DNA of 64,000 bases from Hemibagrus wyckioides (taxonomy: Eukaryota; Chordata; Actinopteri; Siluriformes; Bagridae), in assembly GCF_019097595.1 (NCBI RefSeq), contig NC_080717.1, positions 4,697,501 to 4,761,500 of the forward strand, written 5' to 3'. The notes under the pieces were generated by a model. It saw only the letters and a program-made list of their open reading frames with translations. It did not search any database and had not been told where the DNA came from. How positions within the stretch are numbered: the stretch's first letter is position 1; the number at the start of each line of letters is the position of its first letter. Below are positions 12,201 to 26,748 of this stretch, piece by piece. Both the position numbers and the translations under genes were made by a program.

Positions 12201-15200
12201 GTGTGTGAGAGAGTTTAGATTGTGTGTGTGAGAGAGTTTTGATTGTGTGTGAGAGAGTTTAGATTGTGTGTGAGAGAGTTATGATTGTGTGTGAGAGAGT
12301 TTAGATTGTGTGTGTGAGAGAGTTTTGATTGTGTGTGAGAGAGTTTAGATTGTGTCTGAGAGAGTTATGATTGTGTGTGTGAGAGAGTTTAGATTGTGTG
12401 TGAGAGAGTTTAGATTGTGTGAGAGAGTTTAGATTGTGTGTGAGAGAGTTTAGATTGTGTGTGTGAGAGAGTTTTGATTGTGTGTGAGAGAGTTATGATT
12501 GTGTGTGAGAGAGTTTAGATTGTGTGTGAGAGAGTTATGATTGTGTGTGAGAGAGTTTAGATTGTGTGTGTGAGAGAGTTTAGATTGTGTGTGAGAGAGT
12601 TATGATTGTGTGTGAGAGAGTTTAGATTGTGTGTGTGAGAGAGTTTAGATTGTGTGTGAGAGAGTTTAGATTGTGTGTGAGAGAGTTTAGATTGTGTGTG
12701 TGAGAGAGTTTTGATTGTGTGTGAGAGAGTTATGATTGTGTGTGAGAGAGTTTAGATTGTGTGTGTGAGAGAGTTTAGATTGTGTGTGAGAGAGTTATGA
12801 TTGTGTGTGAGAGAGTTTAGATTGTGTGTGAGAGAGTTTAGATTGTGTGTGAGAGAGTTTAAATTGTGTGTGAGAGAGTTTAGATTGTGTGTGAGAGAGT
12901 TATGATTGTGTGTGTGAGAGAGTTTAGATTGTGTGTGAGAGTTTAGATTGTGTGTGAGAGAGTTATGATTGTGTGTGTGAGAGAGTTTAGATTGTGTGTG
13001 AGAGAGTTATGATTGTGTGTGAGAGAGTTATGATTGTGTGTGAGAGAGTTATGATTGTGTGTGAGAGAGTTTAGATTGTGTGAGAGAGTTTAGATTGTGT
13101 GTGAGAGAGTTTAGATTGTGTGTGTGAGAGAGTTTTGATTGTGTGTGAGAGAGTTTAGATTGTGTGTGAGAGAGTTTAGATTGTGTGTGTGAGAGAGTTT
13201 AGATTGTGTGTGTGAGAGAGTTTTGATTGTGTGTGTGAGAGAGTTTAGATTGTGTGTGAGAGAGTTTAGATTGTGTGTGTGAGAGAGTTTTGATTGTGTG
13301 TGTGAGAGAGTTTAGATTGTGTGTGAGAGAGTTTAGATTGTGTGTGTGAGAGTTTAGATTGTGTGTGAGAGAGTGTAGATTGTGTGTGAGAGAGTTTAGA
13401 TTGTGTGTGTGAGAGTTTAGATTGTGTGTGAGAGAGTTATGATTGTGTGTGTGTGAGAGTTATGATTGTGTGTGTGAGAGAGTTATGATTGTGTGTGTGT
13501 GAGAGTTATGATTGTGTGTGTGTGAGAGTTATGATTGTGTGTGTGAGAGAGTTATGATTGTGTGTGTGAGAGAGTTATGATTGTGTGTGAGAGAGTTTAG
13601 ATTGTGTGTGAGAGAGTTATGATTGTGTGTGTGAGAGTTTAGATTGTGTGTGTGAGAGAGTTTAGATTGTGTGTGTGAGAGAGTTTAGATTGTGTGTGTG
13701 AGAGAGTTTAGATTGTGTGTGAGAGAGTTATGATTGTGTGTGTGAGAGTTATGATTGTGTCTGAGAGAGTTTAGATTGTGTCTGAGAGAGTTATGATTGT
13801 GTGTGTGAGAGTTATGATTGTGTGTGAGAGAGTTTAGATTGTGTGTGTGAGAGAGTTTAGATTGTGTGAGAGAGTGTAGATTGTGTGTGTGAGAGAGTTT
13901 AGATTGTGTGTGAGAGAGTTATGATTGTGTGTGTGAGAGAGTTATGACTGTGTGTGAGAGTTTAGATTGTGTGTGTGAGAGAGTTTAGATTGTGTGTGAG
14001 AGAGTTTAGATTGTGTGTGAGAGAGTTTAGATTGTGTCTGAGAGAGTTATGATTGTGTGTGTGAGAGAGTTATGACTGTGTGTGAGAGAGTTTAGATTGT
14101 GTGTGTGAGAGAGTTTAGATTGTGTGTGAGAGAGTTTAGATTGTGTGTGAGAGAGTTTAGATTGTGTGTGAGAGAGTTATGATTGTGTGTGAGAGTTTAG
14201 ATTGTGTGTGTGAGAGAGTTATGATTGTGTGTGAGAGAGTTATGACTGTGTGTGAGAGAGTTTAGATTGTGTGTGAGAGAGTTTAGATTGTGTGTGAGAG
14301 AGTTTAGATTGTGTGTGAGAGAGTTTAGATTGTGTGTGAGAGAGTTATGATTGTGTGTGAGAGTTTAGATTGTGTGTGTGAGAGAGTTATGATTGTGTGT
14401 GTGAGAGAGTTATGACTGTGTGTGAGAGAGTTTAGATTGTGTGTGAGAGAGTTTAGATTGTGTGTGAGAGAGTTTAGATTGTGTGTGAGAGAGTTATGAT
14501 TGTGTGTGTGAGAGAGTTATGATTGTGTGTGAGAGAGTTTAGATTGTGTGAGAGAGTTTAGATTGTGTGTGAGAGAGTTTTGATTGTGTGTGAGAGAGTT
14601 ATGATTGTGTGTGAGAGAGTTTAGATTGTGTGTGTGAGAGAGTTTAGATTGTGTCTGAGAGAGTTATGATTGTGTGTGAGAGAGTTATGATTGTGTGTGA
14701 GAGAGTTTAGATTGTGTGTGAGAGAGTATAGATTGTGTCTGAGAGAGTTATGATTGTGTGTGTGAGAGTTATGATTGTGTGTGTGAGAGTTATGATTGTG
14801 TGTGAAAGAGTTTAGATTGTGTCTGAGAGAGTTATGATTGTGTGTGAGAGAGTTTAGATTGTGTGTATGAGAGTTATGATTGTGTGTGAGAGAGTTTAGA
14901 TTGTGTGTGTGAGAGAGTTTAGATTGTGTGAGTGTAGATTGTGTGTGTGAGAGAGTTTAGATTGTGTGTGAGAGTTATGATTGTGTGTGTGAGAGTTATG
15001 ATTGTGTGTGTGAGAGAGAGTTATGATTGTGTGTGTGAGAGAGTTTAGATTGTGTGTGTGAGAGAGTTTAGATTGTGTGTGAGAGAGTTTAGATTGTGTG
15101 TGAGAGTTATGATTGTGTGTGAGAGAGTTTAGATTGTGTGTGTGAGAGAGTTATGATTGTGTGTGTGAGAGAGTTATGACTGTGTGTGAGAGAGTTTAGA

Positions 15201-18200
15201 TTGTGTGTGTGAGAGAGTTTAGATTGTGTGTGAGAGAGTTTAGATTGTGTGTGAGAGAGATTTGATTGTGTGTGAGAGAGTTTAGATTGTGTGTGAGAGA
15301 GTTTAGATTGTGTGTGAGAGAGTTTAGATTGTGTGTGAGAGAGTTTAGATTGTGTGTGAGAGAGTTTAGATTGTGTGTGAGAGAGTTATGATTGTGTGTG
15401 TGAGAGAGTTTTGATTGTGTGTGAGAGAGTTATGATTGTGTGTGAGAGAGTTTAGATTGTGTGAGAGAGTTTAGATTGTGTGTGAGAGAGTTATGATTGT
15501 GTGTGTGAGAGAGTTTAGATTGTGTGTGAGAGAGTTTAGATTGTGTGTGTGAGAGAGTTTTGATTGTGTGTGTGAGAGAGCTTAGATTGTGTGTGAGAGA
15601 GTTTAGATTGTGTGTGTGAGAGAGTTTTGATTGTGTGTGAGAGAGTTTAGATTGTCTCAGAGAGTTATGATTGTGTGTGTGAGAGAGTTTAGATTGTGTG
15701 TGAGAGAGTTATGATTGTGTGTGAGAGAGTTTATATTGTGTGTGAGAGAGTTATGATTGTGTGTGAGAGAGTTTAGATTGTGTGAGAGAGTTTAGATTGT
15801 GTGTGAGAGAGTTTAGATTGTGTGTGTGAGAGAGTTTTGATTGTGTGTGAGAGAGTTTAGATTGTGTGTGAGAGAGTTTAGATTGTGTGTGTGAGAGAGT
15901 TTTGATTGTGTGTGAGAGAGTTTAGATTGTGTGTGAGAGAGTTTAGATTGTGTGTGTGTGAGAGAGTTTTGATTGTGTGTGAGAGAGTTTAGATTGTGTG
16001 TGAGAGAGTTTAGATTGTGTGTGTGAGAGAGTTTTGATTGTGTGTGAGAGAGTTATGATTGTGTGTGAGAGAGTTTAGATTGTGTGTGTGAGAGAGTTAT
16101 GATTGTGTGTGAGAGAGTTATGATTGTGTGTGAGAGAGTTTAGATTGTGTGTGAGAGAGTTTAGATTGTGTGTGTGAGAGAGTTTTGATTGTGTGTGAGA
16201 GAGTTTAGATTGTGTCTGAGAGAGTTATGATTGTGTGTGTGAGAGAGTTTAGATTGTGTGTGAGAGAGTTTAGATTGTGTGAGAGAGTTTAGATTGTGTG
16301 TGAGAGAGTTTAGATTGTGTGTGTGAGAGAGTTTTGATTGTGTGTGAGAGAGTTATGATTGTGTGTGTGAGAGAGTTTTGATTGTGTGTGAGAGAGTTAT
16401 GATTGTGTGTGAGAGAGTTTAGATTGTGTGTGTGAGAGAGTTTAGATTGTGTGTGAGAGAGTTATGATTGTGTGTGAGAGAGTTTAGATTGTGTGTGTGA
16501 GAGAGTTTAGATTGTGTGTGAGAGAGTTTAGATTGTGTGTGAGAGAGTTTAGATTGTGTGTGTGAGAGAGTTTTGATTGTGTGTGAGAGAGTTTTGATTG
16601 TGTGTGAGAGAGTTTAGATTGTGTGTGTGAGAGAGTTTAGATTGTGTGTGAGAGAGTTATGATTGTGTGTGAGAGAGTTTAGATTGTGTGTGTGAGAGAG
16701 TTTAGATTGTGTGTGAGAGAGTTTAGATTGTGTGTGAGAGAGTTTAGATTGTGTGTGAGAGAGTTATGATTGTGTGTGTGAGAGAGTTTAGATTGTGTGT
16801 GAGAGTTTAGATTGTGTGTGAGAGAGTTATGATTGTGTGTGTGAGAGAGTTTAGATTGTGTGTGAGAGAGTTATGATTGTGTGTGAGAGAGTTTAGATTG
16901 TGTGTGTGAGAGAGTTTAGATTGTGTCTGAGAGAGTTATGATTGTGTGTGAGAGAGTTATGATTGTGTGTGAGAGAGTTTAGATTGTGTGTGAGAGAGTA
17001 TAGATTGTGTCTGAGAGAGTTATGATTGTGTGTGTGAGAGTTATGATTGTGTGTGTGAGAGTTATGATTGTGTGTGAAAGAGTTTAGATTGTGTCTGAGA
17101 GAGTTATGATTGTGTGTGAGAGAGTTTAGATTGTGTGTATGAGAGTTATGATTGTGTGTGAGAGAGTTTAGATTGTGTGTGTGAGAGAGTTTAGATTGTG
17201 TGAGTGTAGATTGTGTGTGTGAGAGAGTTTAGATTGTGTGTGAGAGTTATGATTGTGTGTGTGAGAGTTATGATTGTGTGTGTGAGAGAGAGTTATGATT
17301 GTGTGTGTGAGAGAGTTTAGATTGTGTGTGTGAGAGAGTTTAGATTGTGTGTGAGAGAGTTTAGATTGTGTGTGAGAGTTATGATTGTGTGTGAGAGAGT
17401 TTAGATTGTGTGTGTGAGAGAGTTATGATTGTGTGTGTGAGAGAGTTATGACTGTGTGTGAGAGAGTTTAGATTGTGTGTGTGAGAGAGTTTAGATTGTG
17501 TGTGAGAGAGTTTAGATTGTGTGTGAGAGAGATTTGATTGTGTGTGAGAGAGTTTAGATTGTGTGTGAGAGAGTTTAGATTGTGTGTGAGAGAGTTTAGA
17601 TTGTGTGTGAGAGAGTTTAGATTGTGTGTGAGAGAGTTATGATTATGTGTGTGAGAGAGTTTTGATTGTGTGTGAGAGAGTTATGATTGTGTGTGAGAGA
17701 GTTTAGATTGTGTGAGAGAGTTTAGATTGTGTGTGAGAGAGTTATGATTGTGTGTGTGAGAGAGTTTAGATTGTGTGTGAGAGAGTTTAGATTGTGTGTG
17801 TGAGAGAGTTTTGATTGTGTGTGTGAGAGAGCTTAGATTGTGTGTGAGAGAGTTTAGATTGTGTGTGTGAGAGAGTTTTGATTGTGTGTGAGAGAGTTTA
17901 GATTGTCTCAGAGAGTTATGATTGTGTGTGTGAGAGAGTTTAGATTGTGTGTGAGAGAGTTATGATTGTGTGTGAGAGAGTTTATATTGTGTGTGAGAGA
18001 GTTATGATTGTGTGTGAGAGAGTTTAGATTGTGTGAGAGAGTTTAGATTGTGTGTGAGAGAGTTTAGATTGTGTGTGTGAGAGAGTTTTGATTGTGTGTG
18101 AGAGAGTTTAGATTGTGTGTGAGAGAGTTTAGATTGTGTGTGTGAGAGAGTTTTGATTGTGTGTGAGAGAGTTTAGATTGTGTGTGAGAGAGTTTAGATT

Positions 18201-21200
18201 GTGTGTGTGAGAGAGTTTTGATTGTGTGTGAGAGAGTTTAGATTGTGTGTGAGAGAGTTTAGATTGTGTGTGTGAGAGAGTTTTGATTGTGTGTGAGAGA
18301 GTTTAGATTGTGTGTGTGAGAGAGTTTTGATTGTGTGTGAGAGAGTTTAGATTGTGTCTGAGAGAGTTATGATTGTGTGTGTGAGAGAGTTTAGATTGTG
18401 TGTGAGAGAGTTTAGATTGTGTGAGAGAGTTTAGATTGTGTGTGAGAGAGTTTAGATTGTGTGTGTGAGAGAGTTTTGATTGTGTGTGAGAGAGTTATGA
18501 TTGTGTGTGAGAGAGTTTTGATTGTGTGTGAGAGAGTTATGATTGTGTGTGAGAGAGTTTAGATTGTGTGTGTGAGAGAGTTTAGATTGTGTGTGAGAGA
18601 GTTATGATTGTGTGTGAGAGAGTTTAGATTGTGTGTGTGAGAGAGTTTAGATTGTGTGTGAGAGAGTTTAGATTGTGTGTGAGAGAGTTTAGATTGTGTG
18701 TGTGAGAGAGTTTTGATTGTGTGTGAGAGAGTTATGATTGTGTGTGAGAGAGTTTAGATTGTGTGTGTGAGAGAGTTTAGATTGTGTGTGAGAGAGTTAT
18801 GATTGTGTGTGAGAGAGTTTAGATTGTGTGTGTGAGAGAGTTTAGATTGTGTGTGAGAGAGTTTAGATTGTGTGTGAGAGAGTTTAGATTGTGTGTGAGA
18901 GAGTTATGATTGTGTGTGTGAGAGAGTTTAGATTGTGTGTGAGAGTTTAGATTGTGTGTGAGAGAGTTATGATTGTGTGTGTGAGAGAGTTTAGATTGTG
19001 TGTGAGAGAGTTATGATTGTGTGTGAGAGAGTTATGATTGTGTGTGTGAGAGAGTTTAGATTGTGTGTGAGAGAGTTATGATTGTGTGTGAGAGAGTTTA
19101 GATTGTGTGAGAGAGTTTAGATTGTGTGTGAGAGAGTTTAGATTGTGTGTGAGAGAGTTATGATTGTGTGTGTGAGAGAGTTTTGATTGTGTGTGTGAGA
19201 GAGCTTAGATTGTGTGTGAGAGAGTTTAGATTGTGTGTGTGAGAGAGTTTTGATTGTGTGTGAGAGAGTTTAGATTGTCTCAGAGAGTTATGATTGTGTG
19301 TGTGAGAGAGTTTAGATTGTGTGTGAGAGAGTTATGATTGTGTGTGAGAGAGTTTATATTGTGTGTGAGAGAGTTATGATTGTGTGTGAGAGAGTTTAGA
19401 TTGTGTGAGAGAGTTTAGATTGTGTGTGAGAGAGTTTAGATTGTGTGTGTGAGAGAGTTTTGATTGTGTGTGAGAGAGTTTAGATTGTGTGTGAGAGAGT
19501 TTAGATTGTGTGTGTGAGAGAGTTTTGATTGTGTGTGAGAGAGTTTAGATTGTGTGTGAGAGAGTTTAGATTGTGTGTGTGAGAGAGTTTTGATTGTGTG
19601 TGAGAGAGTTTAGATTGTGTGTGAGAGAGTTTAGATTGTGTGTGTGAGAGAGTTTTGATTGTGTGTGAGAGAGTTTAGATTGTGTGTGTGAGAGAGTTTT
19701 GATTGTGTGTGAGAGAGTTTAGATTGTGTCTGAGAGAGTTATGATTGTGTGTGTGAGAGAGTTTAGATTGTGTGTGAGAGAGTTTAGATTGTGTGAGAGA
19801 GTTTAGATTGTGTGTGAGAGAGTTTAGATTGTGTGTGTGAGAGAGTTTTGATTGTGTGTGAGAGAGTTATGATTGTGTGTGAGAGAGTTTTGATTGTGTG
19901 TGAGAGAGTTATGATTGTGTGTGAGAGAGTTTAGATTGTGTGTGTGAGAGAGTTTAGATTGTGTGAGAGAGTTATGATTGTGTGTGAGAGTGTTTAGATT
20001 GTGTGTGTGAGAGAGTTTAGATTGTGTGTGAGAGAGTTTAGATTGTGTGTGAGAGAGTTTAGATTGTGTGTGTGAGAGAGTTTTGATTGTGTGTGAGAGA
20101 GTTATGATTGTGTGTGAGAGAGTTTAGATTGTGTGTGTGAGAGAGTTTAGATTGTGTGTGAGAGAGTTATGATTGTGTGTGAGAGAGTTTAGATTGTGTG
20201 TGTGAGAGAGTTTAGATTGTGTGTGAGAGAGTTTAGATTGTGTGTGAGAGAGTTTAGATTGTGTGTGAGAGAGTTATGATTGTGTGTGTGAGAGAGTTTA
20301 GATTGTGTGTGAGAGTTTAGATTGTGTGTGAGAGAGTTATGATTGTGTGTGTGAGAGAGTTTAGATTGTGTGTGAGAGAGTTATGATTGTGTGTGAGAGA
20401 GTTATGATTGTGTGTGTGAGAGAGTTTAGATTGTGTGTGAGAGAGTTATGATTGTGTGTGAGAGAGTTTAGATTGTGTGAGAGAGTTTAGATTGTGTGTG
20501 AGAGAGTTTAGATTGTGTGTGTGAGAGAGTTTAGATTGTGTGTGAGAGAGTTTAGATTGTGTGTGAGAGAGTTTAGATTGTGTGTGTGAGAGAGTTTAGA
20601 TTGTGTGTGTGAGAGAGTTTTGATTGTGTGTGTGAGAGAGTTTAGATTGTGTGTGAGAGAGTTTAGATTGTGTGTGTGAGAGAGTTTTGATTGTGTGTGT
20701 GAGAGAGTTTAGATTGTGTGTGAGAGAGTTTAGATTGTGTGTGTGAGAGAGTTTTGATTGTGTGTGAGAGAGTTATGATTGTGTGTGAGAGAGTTTAGAT
20801 TGTGTGTGTGAGAGAGTTTTGATTGTGTGTGAGAGAGTTATGATTGTGTGTGAGAGAGTTTAGATTGTGTGTGAGAGAGTTTAGATTGTGTGTGTGAGAG
20901 AGTTTTGATTGTGTGTGAGAGAGTTTAGATTGTGTCTGAGAGAGTTATGATTGTGTGTGTGAGAGAGTTTAGATTGTGTGTGAGAGAGTTTAGATTGTGT
21001 GAGAGAGTTTAGATTGTGTGTGAGAGAGTTTAGATTGTGTGTGTGAGAGAGTTTTGATTGTGTGTGAGAGAGTTATGATTGTGTGTGTGAGAGAGTTATG
21101 ATTGTGTGTGAGAGAGTTATGATTGTGTGTGAGAGAGTTTAGATTGTGTGTGTGAGAGAGTTTAGATTGTGTGTGAGAGAGTTATGATTGTGTGTGAGAG

Positions 21201-23405
21201 AGTTTAGATTGTGTGTGTGAGAGAGTTTAGATTGTGTGTGAGAGAGTTTAGATTGTGTGTGAGAGAGTTTAGATTGTGTGTGTGAGAGAGTTTAGATTGT
21301 GTGTGAGAGAGTTATGATTGTGTGTGTGAGAGAGTTTAGATTGTGTGTGTGAGAGAGTTTAGATTGTGTGTGAGAGAGTTATGATTGTGTGTGAGAGAGT
21401 TTAGATTGTGTGTGTGAGAGAGTTTAGATTGTGTGTGAGAGAGTTTAGATTGTGTGTGAGAGAGTTTAGATTGTGTGTGAGAGAGTTATGATTGTGTGTG
21501 TGAGAGAGTTTAGATTGTGTGTGAGAGTTTAGATTGTGTGTGAGAGAGTTATGATTGTGTGTGTGAGAGAGTTTAGATTGTGTGTGAGAGAGATTTGATT
21601 GTGTGTGAGAGTTTAGATTGTGTGTGAGAGTTTAGATTGTGTGTGTGAGAGAGTTATGATTGTGTGTGTGAGAGAGTTTAGATTGTGTGTGTGAGAGTTT
21701 TGATTGTGTGTGAGAGAGTTTAGATTGTGTGTGTGAGAGTTTAGATTGTGTGTGTGAGAGAGTTTAGATTGTGTGTGAGAGAGTTATGATTGTGTGTGAG
21801 AGTTTAGATTGTGTGTGTGAGAGTTTTGATTGTGTGTGAGAGAGTTATGATTGTGTGTGTGAGAGTTTAGATTGTGTGTGTGAGAGAGTTTTGATTGTGT
21901 GTGAGAGAGTTATGATTGTGTGTGAGAGAGTTTAGATTGTGTGTGTGAGAGAGTTTAGATTGTGTGTGAGAGAGTTTAGATTGTGTGTGAGAGAGTTTAG
22001 ATTGTGTGTGAGAGAGTTATGATTGTGTGTGTGAGAGAGTTTAGATTGTGTGTGAGAGTTTAGATTGTGTGTGAGAGAGTTATGATTGTGTGTGTGAGAG
22101 AGTTTAGATTGTGTGTGAGAGAGATTTGATTGTGTGTGAGAGTTTAGATTGTGTGTGAGAGTTTAGATTGTGTGTGTGAGAGAGTTATGATTGTGTGTGT
22201 GAGAGAGTTTAGATTGTGTGTGTGAGAGTTTTGATTGTGTGTGAGAGAGTTTAGATTGTGTGTGTGAGAGTTTAGATTGTGTGTGTGAGAGAGTTTAGAT
22301 TGTGTGTGAGAGAGTTATGATTGTGTGTGAGAGTTTAGATTGTGTGTGTGAGAGTTTAGATTGTGTGTGTGAGAGTTTAGATTGTGTGTGAGAGAGTTAT
22401 GATTGTGTGAGAGAGTTTAGATTGTGTGTGAGAGAGTTTAGATTGTGTGTGAGAGTTTAGATTGTGTGTGAGAGAGTTATGATTGTGTGAGAGAGTTTAG
22501 ATTGTGTCTGAGAGAGTTTAGATTGTGTGAGAGAGTTTAGATTGTGTGTGAGAGAGTTATGATTGTGTGTGAGAGAGTTTAGATTGTGTCTGAGAGAGTT
22601 TAGATTGTGTGAGAGAGTTTAGATTGTGTGTGAGAGAGTTTAGATTGTGTCTGAGAGAGTTTAGATTGTGTGAGAGAGTTTAGATTGTGTGTGTGTGAGA
22701 GTTTAGATTGTGTATGAGAGAGTTATGATTGTGTGTGTGAGAGAGTTATGATTGTGTGTGTGTGAGAGTTATGATTGTGTGTGAGAGAGTTATGATTGTG
22801 TGTGTGAGAGAGTTATGATTGTGTGTGTGTGAGAGTTATGATTGTGTGTGTGAGAGAGTTTAGATTGTTTGTGTGAGAGAGTTTAGATTGTGTGTGAGAG
22901 AGTTTAGATTGTGTGTGAGAGAGTTTAGATTGTGTGTGTGAGAGAGTTTAGATTGTGTGTGTGAGAGAGTTATGATTGTGTGTGTGAGAGAGTTATGATT
23001 GTGTGTGTGAGAGAGTTATGATTGTGTGTGTGAGAGAGTTATGATTGTGTGTGTGTGAGAGTTATGATTGTGTGTGTGAGAGAGTTTAGATTGTTTGTGT
23101 GAGAGAGTTTAGATTGTGTGTGAGAGAGTTTAGATTGTGTGTGAGAGAGTTTAGATTGTGTGTGTGAGAGAGTTTAGATTGTGTGTGAGAGAGTTATGAT
23201 TGTGTGAGAGAGTTTAGATTGTGTGTGTGAGAGTTATGATTGTGTGTGAGAGAGTTTAGATTGTGTGTGAGAGAGTTTAGATTGTGTGAGAGAGTTTAGA
23301 TTGTGTGTGTGAGAGTTTAGATTGTGTGTGTGAGAGAGTTTAGATTGTGTGTGAGAGAGTTTAGATTGTGTGTGTGAGAGTTTAGATTGTGTGTGAGAGA
23401 GATTT

Positions 23406-23447
<42 letters not shown>

Positions 23448-23507
23448 CATTTGATTGTGTGTGTGTGTGTGAGAGAGAGATTTGATTGTGTGTGAGAGAG
23501 ATTTGAT

Positions 23508-23544
<37 letters not shown>

Positions 23545-23547
23545 TTT

Positions 23548-23587
<40 letters not shown>

Positions 23588-23732
23588 TTTGATTGTGTGT
23601 GTGTGTGTGAGAGAGAGATTTGATTGTGTGAGAAAGAGATTTGATTGTGTGTGTGTGTGTGAGAGAGAGAGATTTGATTGTGTGTGTGTGTGTGAGAGAG
23701 AGATTTGATTGTGTGTGAGAGAGAGATTTGAT

Positions 23733-23763
<31 letters not shown>

Positions 23764-23950
23764 TTTGATTGTGTGTGAGAGAGATTTGATTGTGTGTGAG
23801 AGAGATTTGATTGTGTGTGTGTGTGTGAGAAAGAGATTTGATTGTGTGTGTGTGTGTGAGAGAGAGAGATTTGATTGTGTGTGTGTGTGTGAGAGAGAGA
23901 TTTGATTGTGTGTGAGAGAGAGATTTGATTGTGTGTGTGTGAGATTTGAT

Positions 23951-23981
<31 letters not shown>

Positions 23982-24031
23982 TTTGATTGTGTGTGAGAGA
24001 GAGATTTGATTGTGTGTGAGAGAGATTTGAT

Positions 24032-24062
<31 letters not shown>

Positions 24063-24479
24063 TTTGATTGTGTGTGTGTGAGATTTGATTGTGTGTGTGT
24101 GTGTGAGAGAGAGATTTGATTGTGTGTGAGAGAGATTTGATTGTGTGTGTGTGTGTGTGTGTGTATGTGAGAGTGAGAGAGAGATTTGATTGTGTGTGTG
24201 TGTGTGTGTGAGAGAGAGATTTGATTGTGTGTGTGTGTGAGAGAGAGATTTGATTGTGTGTGTGTGTGTGTGAGAGAGAGATTTGATTGTGTGTGTGTGA
24301 GATTTGATTGTGTGTGTGTGTGTGTGAGAGAGAGATTTGATTGTGTGTGTGTGTGAGAGAGAGATTTGATTGTGTGTGTGTGTGTGTGTGAGAGAGAGAT
24401 TTGATTGTGTGTGTGTGAGATTTGATTGTGTGTGTGTGTGTGAGAGAGAGATTTGATTGTGTGTGAGAGAGATTTGATT

Positions 24480-24515
<36 letters not shown>

Positions 24516-24667
24516 TTTGATTGTGTGTGTGTGTGTGTGTGAGAGAGAGATTTGATTGTGTGTGTGTGTGTGTGTATGTGAGAGTGAGAGAGAGATTTGA
24601 TTGTGTGTGTGTGTGTGTGTGAGAGAGAGATTTGATTGTGTGTGTGTGTGTGAGAGAGAGATTTGAT

Positions 24668-24698
<31 letters not shown>

Positions 24699-24817
24699 TT
24701 TGATTGTGTGTGTGTGTGTGAGAGAGAGATTTGATTGTGTGTGTGTGTGTGTGTGTGTATGTGAGAGTGAGAGAGAGATTTGATTGTGTGTGTGTGTGTG
24801 TGTGAGAGAGATTTGAT

Positions 24818-24848
<31 letters not shown>

Positions 24849-24885
24849 TTTGATTGTGTGTGTGTGTGTGAGAGAGAGATTTGAT

Positions 24886-24920
<35 letters not shown>

Positions 24921-25529
24921 TTTGATTGTGTGTGTTTGTGTGAGAGAGAGATTTGATTGTGTGTGTGAGAGAGAGATTTGATTGTGTGTGTGTGTGTGAG
25001 AGAGAGATTTGATTGTGTGTGTGAGAGAGAGATTTGATTGTGTGTGAGAGAGAGATTTGATTGTGTGTGTGTGTGTGTGTGTGTGTGAGAGATTTGATTG
25101 TGTGTGTGTGAGAGAGAGATTTGATTGTGTGTGTGTGAGAGAGAGATTTGATTGTGTGTGTGTGTGTGTGTGAGAGAGATTTGATTGTGTGTGTGTGTGT
25201 GAGAGAGAGATTTGATTGTGTGTGTGTGTGTGTGTGTGAGAGAGATTTGATTGTGTGTGTGTGAGATTTGATTGTGTGTGTGTGTGAGAGAGAGATTTGA
25301 TTGTGTGTGTGTGTGTGTGTGAGAGAGAGATTTGATTGTGTGTGTGTGTGTGAGAGAGATTTGATTGTGTGTGTGTGTGTGTGAGAGAGAGATTTGATTG
25401 TGTGTGTGTGTGTGAGAGAGAGATTTGATTGTGTGTGTGTGTGTGAGAGAGAGATTTGATTGTGTGTGTGAGAGAGAGATTTGATTGTGTGAGAGAGAGA
25501 GATTTGATTGTGTGAGAGAGAGATTTGAT

Positions 25530-25562
<33 letters not shown>

Positions 25563-25589
25563 TTTGATTGTGTGATAGAGAGATTTGAT

Positions 25590-25622
<33 letters not shown>

Positions 25623-25837
25623 TTTGATTGTGTGTGAGAGAGATTTGATTGTGTGAGAGAGAGATTTGATTGTGTGTGTGTGTGAGAGAGAGAGTTGATT
25701 GTGTGTGAGAGAGATTTGATTGTGTGAGAGAGAGATTTGATTGTGTGAGAGAGAGATTTGATTGTGTGTGTGTGTGTGTGTGAGAGAGATTTGATTGTGT
25801 GTGAGAGAGATTTGATTGTGTGTGAGAGAGATTTGAT

Positions 25838-25868
<31 letters not shown>

Positions 25869-25874
25869 TTTTAT

Positions 25875-25911
<37 letters not shown>

Positions 25912-25967
25912 TTTGATTGTGTGTGTGTGTGAGAGAGAGATTTGATTGTGTGTAAGAGAGATTTGAT

Positions 25968-26000
<33 letters not shown>

Positions 26001-26006
26001 TTTGAT

Positions 26007-26041
<35 letters not shown>

Positions 26042-26387
26042 TTTGATTGTGTGTGAGAGAGATTTGATTGTGTGTGTGTGTGTGAGAGAGAGAGATTTGA
26101 TTGTGTGTGTGTGTGAGAGAGAGAGAGAGATTTGATTGTGTGTGAGAGAGATTTGATTGTGTGTGTGTGTGTGAGACAGAGAGATTTGATTGTGTGTGAG
26201 AGAGATTTGATTGTGTGTGTGTGTGTGTGTGTGTGAGAGTGAGAGAGAGATTTGATTGTGTGTGTGTGTGTGAGAGAGATTTGATTGTGTGTGTGTGTGT
26301 GAGAGAGAGATTTGATTGTGTGTGTGTGAGAGAGAGAGATTTGATTGTGTGTGTGTGTGTGTGTATGTGAGAGTGAGAGAGAGATTT

Positions 26388-26425
<38 letters not shown>

Positions 26426-26431
26426 TTTGAT

Positions 26432-26462
<31 letters not shown>

Positions 26463-26499
26463 TTTGATTGTGTGTGTGTGTGTGAGAGAGAGATTTGAT

Positions 26500-26534
<35 letters not shown>

Positions 26535-26618
26535 TTTGATTGTGTGTGTGTGTGTGAGAGAGAGATTTGATTGTGTGTGTGAGAGAGAGATTTGATTGTG
26601 TGTGAGAGAGAGATTTGA

Positions 26619-26649
<31 letters not shown>

Positions 26650-26661
26650 AGAGAGAGATTT

Positions 26662-26698
<37 letters not shown>

Positions 26699-26710
26699 AG
26701 AGAGAGATTT

Positions 26711-26748
<38 letters not shown>

